A stretch of DNA of 10,099 nucleotides from Acidimicrobiaceae bacterium (GTDB lineage: Bacteria > Actinomycetota > Acidimicrobiia > Acidimicrobiales > MedAcidi-G1): contig PAXM01000049.1 of the NCBI GenBank assembly GCA_002714485.1, forward strand, positions 1 to 10,099, in the 5' to 3' direction. The first letter of the stretch is position 1. Every line of letters begins with the position of its first letter. This document shows, piece by piece, positions 6,688-10,099 of this stretch. The notes beneath the pieces were generated by a model. The model was not told the origin of the DNA. It made no database searches and was given only the letters and a program-made list of their open reading frames with translations. The position numbers were made by a program, and so were the translations under genes.

Positions 6688-7938
6688 TCAGGCTCGCTCC
6701 ACTCCGGTGAGGAGGACTACGACCTCCTCACCGGCGTCGACGCAACCGTCCCGCCGGGCGGCCAGTAGGCCAGCCAGCCCTGCCGTCCCGGTCGCTTCGG
6801 CAGACACCGAGGTGTGGGCTCGGACCAGACGGTGCGCCGCGATCACGTCGACTTCAGGAGCTACCACCGGGCCACCAGGCGTCGGGCCGAGCAGCATGTC
6901 GTGGACCACCGGCCGCCAGTCGTAGGTCACGTCGTCGAGGATGCCGGTGGCCGCCGATCCCGGATCTTCCCAGGGCCACATGTACCTGCCATCCGGTTCG
7001 GCGATGGCTGCCTCGGTGTCGTCCGATGCGGCTACGAGGTTGAAGGCCCGAGCCAGCGGCGCGCATCCCTCGGTTTGGACTGCGACCAGTGGCGGTCGGC
7101 CACCCGGCAGAATTGATGGGCCGCCAAGTTCCACGGCGTCGTTCAGCGCGCAAACGGTGCTGGTAGCTAGAGCGGCGCCACCCACCTGGATGAGGAGCCG
7201 AGTGGGGGAGCGGTCATGGTTTGTGAGTTCGGCGGCCAACTCGAAGCCCAGTGTGCGGCCGCCGTCGATGGTCCACGGTGCTTCGATCCCCTGGCAGGTG
7301 AACGGCACGGCCCCGGTGGCCAACAGTTCGCGGAAGCGGAGGATGCATGGATCTCCGGCTTCGCCGTCGCGCCGCTCGCAGACACGGATGTCGGCCCCGA
7401 GGTCGTCGAGGCGATCCAAGATCATTCCGTCAGCCCACGTGGGCACGTGCACCGCCAATGGGCGTCCAGTGGCTCTGGCTACCACTGCAGCGGCTAGCGC
7501 AGCGTTGCCACACGACGAGATGGCCAGCGTCGTGTCGGTGGGAACCTCGTCGACCGCCAGGTGGAGGGCTAGGCCGAACAGGTGGCGGGCCTTGTGGCTG
7601 CCAGACACATTGCCGGTCTCATCCTTGGCCCAGATGCCACCGCTCTGGCCCATGGCGTCGGCGAGGGCGGTCTGGTTCACCAGGGGGGTGGTCCGGAAGC
7701 CGTGGCCGTCCACCTCTGCCACCGCGTCGTCGAGGCGTCGGACCACGTCCACGAACCGGGCGTCGGTCCATCCGGTGGCTAGGGCCCGGTGGTGCGACCA
7801 GAGCAGCGTCCGAAAGGCTACGAACGGGTTGGAGTCGCCGCCGAGGCGGGCTCCCGGGCCAGGCCAGGTCGCCCCTGGTGGGGCTCCGAGCCAGCCCGGA
7901 GGGCGGCCCGGGCTAGAGGCGCTGGTTGGCGTGGTCAC
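6688..7938 (-). CDS. PLP-dependent enzyme, threonine synthase/dehydratase-like (fold type II)
   Basis: The 416-residue protein is a tryptophan-synthase-beta superfamily (fold type II) PLP enzyme. Lys116 in 'NVSGSHKARHL' is the likely Schiff-base lysine. 'ISSCGNAALAAA' at 140-151 is the substrate-binding Ser/Asn loop, and 'QVGGAALATS' at 251-260 corresponds to the phosphate loop. 'VSAEATGTAGLAGLLAA' near the C-terminus is typical of threonine synthase and dehydratase relatives. The usual 'SFK' before the lysine is 'SHK' here. It is not recognisably diaminopropionate ammonia-lyase. Residues 1-35 are Pro/Gly-rich and probably disordered. The start is GTG at 7938, with GAGG 8 nt upstream and the previous stop only 10 bp away, so the gene should be co-transcribed with the larger PLP gene. 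The reaction (beta- or gamma-elimination or replacement on an amino acid) is inferred. Confidence 0.82.
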   Translation of the reverse strand: MTTPTSASSPGRPPGWLGAPPGATWPGPGARLGGDSNPFVAFRTLLWSHHRALATGWTDARFVDVVRRLDDAVAEVDGHGFRTTPLVNQTALADAMGQSGGIWAKDETGNVSGSHKARHLFGLALHLAVDEVPTDTTLAISSCGNAALAAAVVARATGRPLAVHVPTWADGMILDRLDDLGADIRVCERRDGEAGDPCILRFRELLATGAVPFTCQGIEAPWTIDGGRTLGFELAAELTNHDRSPTRLLIQVGGAALATSTVCALNDAVELGGPSILPGGRPPLVAVQTEGCAPLARAFNLVAASDDTEAAIAEPDGRYMWPWEDPGSAATGILDDVTYDWRPVVHDMLLGPTPGGPVVAPEVDVIAAHRLVRAHTSVSAEATGTAGLAGLLAARRDGCVDAGEEVVVLLTGVERA

Positions 7939-7948
7939 CCGTCCGGCC

Positions 7949-9526
<1,578 letters not shown>

Positions 9527-9532
9527 GGGCGC

Positions 9533-9538
9533 AGGCTA
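9533..9538 (-). promoter_or_regulatory. Candidate -10 box for a leaderless PLP-gene transcript
   Basis: On the - strand TAGCCT fits the TAnnnT pattern and ends 6 nt before ATG 9526, which would put the transcription start on or next to the start codon. No Shine-Dalgarno sequence is present in this stretch, as expected for leaderless messages common in actinobacteria. The match is short, and no well-placed -35 box was found. Confidence 0.35.
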
Positions 9539-9557
9539 GCCAGTTGCCGGCCCGGGA

Positions 9558-9574
9558 CTTGACAAAATGTCAAG
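9558..9574. promoter_or_regulatory. 17-bp perfect inverted repeat, probable operator
   Basis: CTTGACA-AAA-TGTCAAG has 7-bp arms and a 3-bp AT spacer in an otherwise GC-rich stretch. It lies 31 bp upstream of the - strand PLP gene start and 109 bp upstream of the + strand exported-protein gene. Each arm contains TTGACA, so it could also overlap a -35 element in either direction, but no -10 at standard 16-18 bp spacing is visible. The symmetry suggests a site for a dimeric repressor or activator. No regulator gene lies in this window, so the cognate protein is unknown. Confidence 0.55.
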
Positions 9575-9671
9575 CGTCGGATGGGAGTTTGAGCTCGGGG
9601 TTCGTGCCGGATGTGACCGATCCCGTGGCCCGAATCGGGTGGGGTGCCGCGTGTCAGCAGGGTCGTGATGC

Positions 9672-9675
9672 AAGG
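9672..9675 (+). promoter_or_regulatory. Possible Shine-Dalgarno site for the exported protein gene
   Basis: AAGG lies 8 nt before ATG 9684, followed by a G-rich spacer (GGTGGG). It supports 9684 as the start; the ATG at 9668 is in another frame. The 157-bp region between the divergent genes also contains a weak 11-bp repeat, CCCGA-A-TCGGG, at 9629-9639. Confidence 0.4.
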
Positions 9676-9683
9676 CTGGTGGG

Positions 9684-10099
9684 ATGATCCGTCGGGTGCT
9701 CAATCTTGTGGTCGCGCTCGCCCTAGTGGGGGGTGGGGTGGTGGTCGCGGCGCGCATCGCCGAACCGTCGGTACGTCCCGTCCTCTACCCGCCGTCCGCC
9801 TCGCCGACCTCGGCGCCTCCCACCATCGCGATGGCCACCGATCCACCAGCACCAACCACGACAGCGGCTCCGGCGACCACCACTACGACGGTGCCGGTGG
9901 TGGCCACGGCGTCGCCTGCTACTACCACCACGACGACCATGGTGCCGGTGGACGAAGTGGAGGTTCTTACCGCGGCCTACGTGTGGGGGCCTAGTCCAGC
10001 TGCCGTACTACTCCAGACCGTCCTTGGGGTCGAAGCCGATGGTTGGTACGGGCCGGGTACCAGGCAGGCCCATGTGGCGGAGAACGAGGCCCGCGGTCT
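9684..10099 (+). CDS. Exported or membrane-anchored protein with Thr/Pro-rich linker and peptidoglycan-binding-like segment, partial
   Basis: The open frame runs from ATG 9684 off the right edge, giving 138 residues. Residues 2-4 are IRR and residues 5-23 (LNLVVALALVGGGVVVAAR) are hydrophobic, which fits a signal peptide or N-terminal membrane anchor. Residues about 36-88 form a low-complexity Pro/Ala/Thr linker with runs of five and six threonines, likely outside the membrane. Residues 95-138 contain 'YVWGPSPAAVLLQTVLGVEADGWYGPGTRQAHV' in part; 'LGVEADGWYGPGTRQA' resembles the peptidoglycan_binding_1 pattern 'L-G-x-x-x-D-G-x-x-G-P-x-T'. A cell-wall-attached or wall-remodelling protein is inferred, and the catalytic part, if any, lies beyond the window. 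The gene is divergent from the PLP pair and has no evident link to the purine operon. Its composition strongly favours this frame over the overlapping alternatives. Confidence 0.7.
   Translation, partial: MIRRVLNLVVALALVGGGVVVAARIAEPSVRPVLYPPSASPTSAPPTIAMATDPPAPTTTAAPATTTTTVPVVATASPATTTTTTMVPVDEVEVLTAAYVWGPSPAAVLLQTVLGVEADGWYGPGTRQAHVAENEARG

Noticed and set aside
6688..7938. Calling the 416-aa enzyme diaminopropionate ammonia-lyase (YgeX)
   Set aside because: The lysine motif is 'SGSHKAR', not the 'FK-x-LG' type expected from memory for that family; it fits the threonine synthase/dehydratase group better.
9559..9587. sigma70-type promoter for the + strand using TTGACA at 9559-9564
   Set aside because: At 17-bp spacing the -10 position reads TGGGAG, which is not a plausible -10 box; the TTGACA is better explained as an arm of the inverted repeat.
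9644..9994. His/Gly/Asp-rich + strand open frame overlapping the exported-protein gene
   Set aside because: Its runs of HHYDGAGGGHG arise from reading the ACC/ACG threonine codons of the real frame one base out; the 9684 frame has a signal-like N-terminus and a wall-binding motif.

Overview
The window is high-GC, densely coded DNA with short intergenic gaps, 4-bp start/stop overlaps and GTG starts. This suggests an actinobacterium. A probable F420-type luciferase-like oxidoreductase and a secreted Thr/Pro-rich protein ending in a 'WGPSPAAV...DGWYGPGTR' motif make class Acidimicrobiia a reasonable guess. That placement is inference; no rRNA or marker gene is present.

Bases 1-6554 (+ strand) look like one transcription unit that enters from the left. 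In order it holds the C-terminal end of a nitrilase-superfamily N-carbamoyl-amino-acid hydrolase; a one-chain [2Fe-2S] plus molybdopterin hydroxylase of the xanthine dehydrogenase family; a short SsnA-like amidohydrolase; a luciferase-like (LLM) flavin/F420 oxidoreductase; and a clear 8-oxoguanine-deaminase-type amidohydrolase. A small thiamine-binding (DUF77/MTH1187-type) protein follows 29 bp later. The first five genes are joined by 4-bp overlaps or gaps of 5-21 bp. Together they suggest catabolism of oxidised purines or related N-heterocycles: Mo-dependent ring hydroxylation, deamination to urate-like products, and hydrolysis of a carbamoylated product.

Bases 6688-9526 (- strand, convergent) carry two adjacent fold-type II PLP enzymes, a 525-aa cysteine-synthase-like protein followed 10 bp later by a 416-aa threonine-synthase/dehydratase-like protein. 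The xanthine dehydrogenase/SsnA/carbamoylase/PLP-enzyme combination recalls the E. coli ygeWXY-hyuA-...-ssnA-ygfM-xdhD region, although the PLP enzymes here are not recognisable diaminopropionate ammonia-lyases.

Bases 9527-9683 are a divergent intergenic region with a perfect 17-bp inverted repeat (CTTGACA-AAA-TGTCAAG), the best operator candidate in the window. From 9684 to the right edge runs the start of a membrane-anchored or exported protein with a Thr/Pro-rich linker and a peptidoglycan-binding-like segment. I saw no tRNA, rRNA, CRISPR array, insertion sequence or phage gene.
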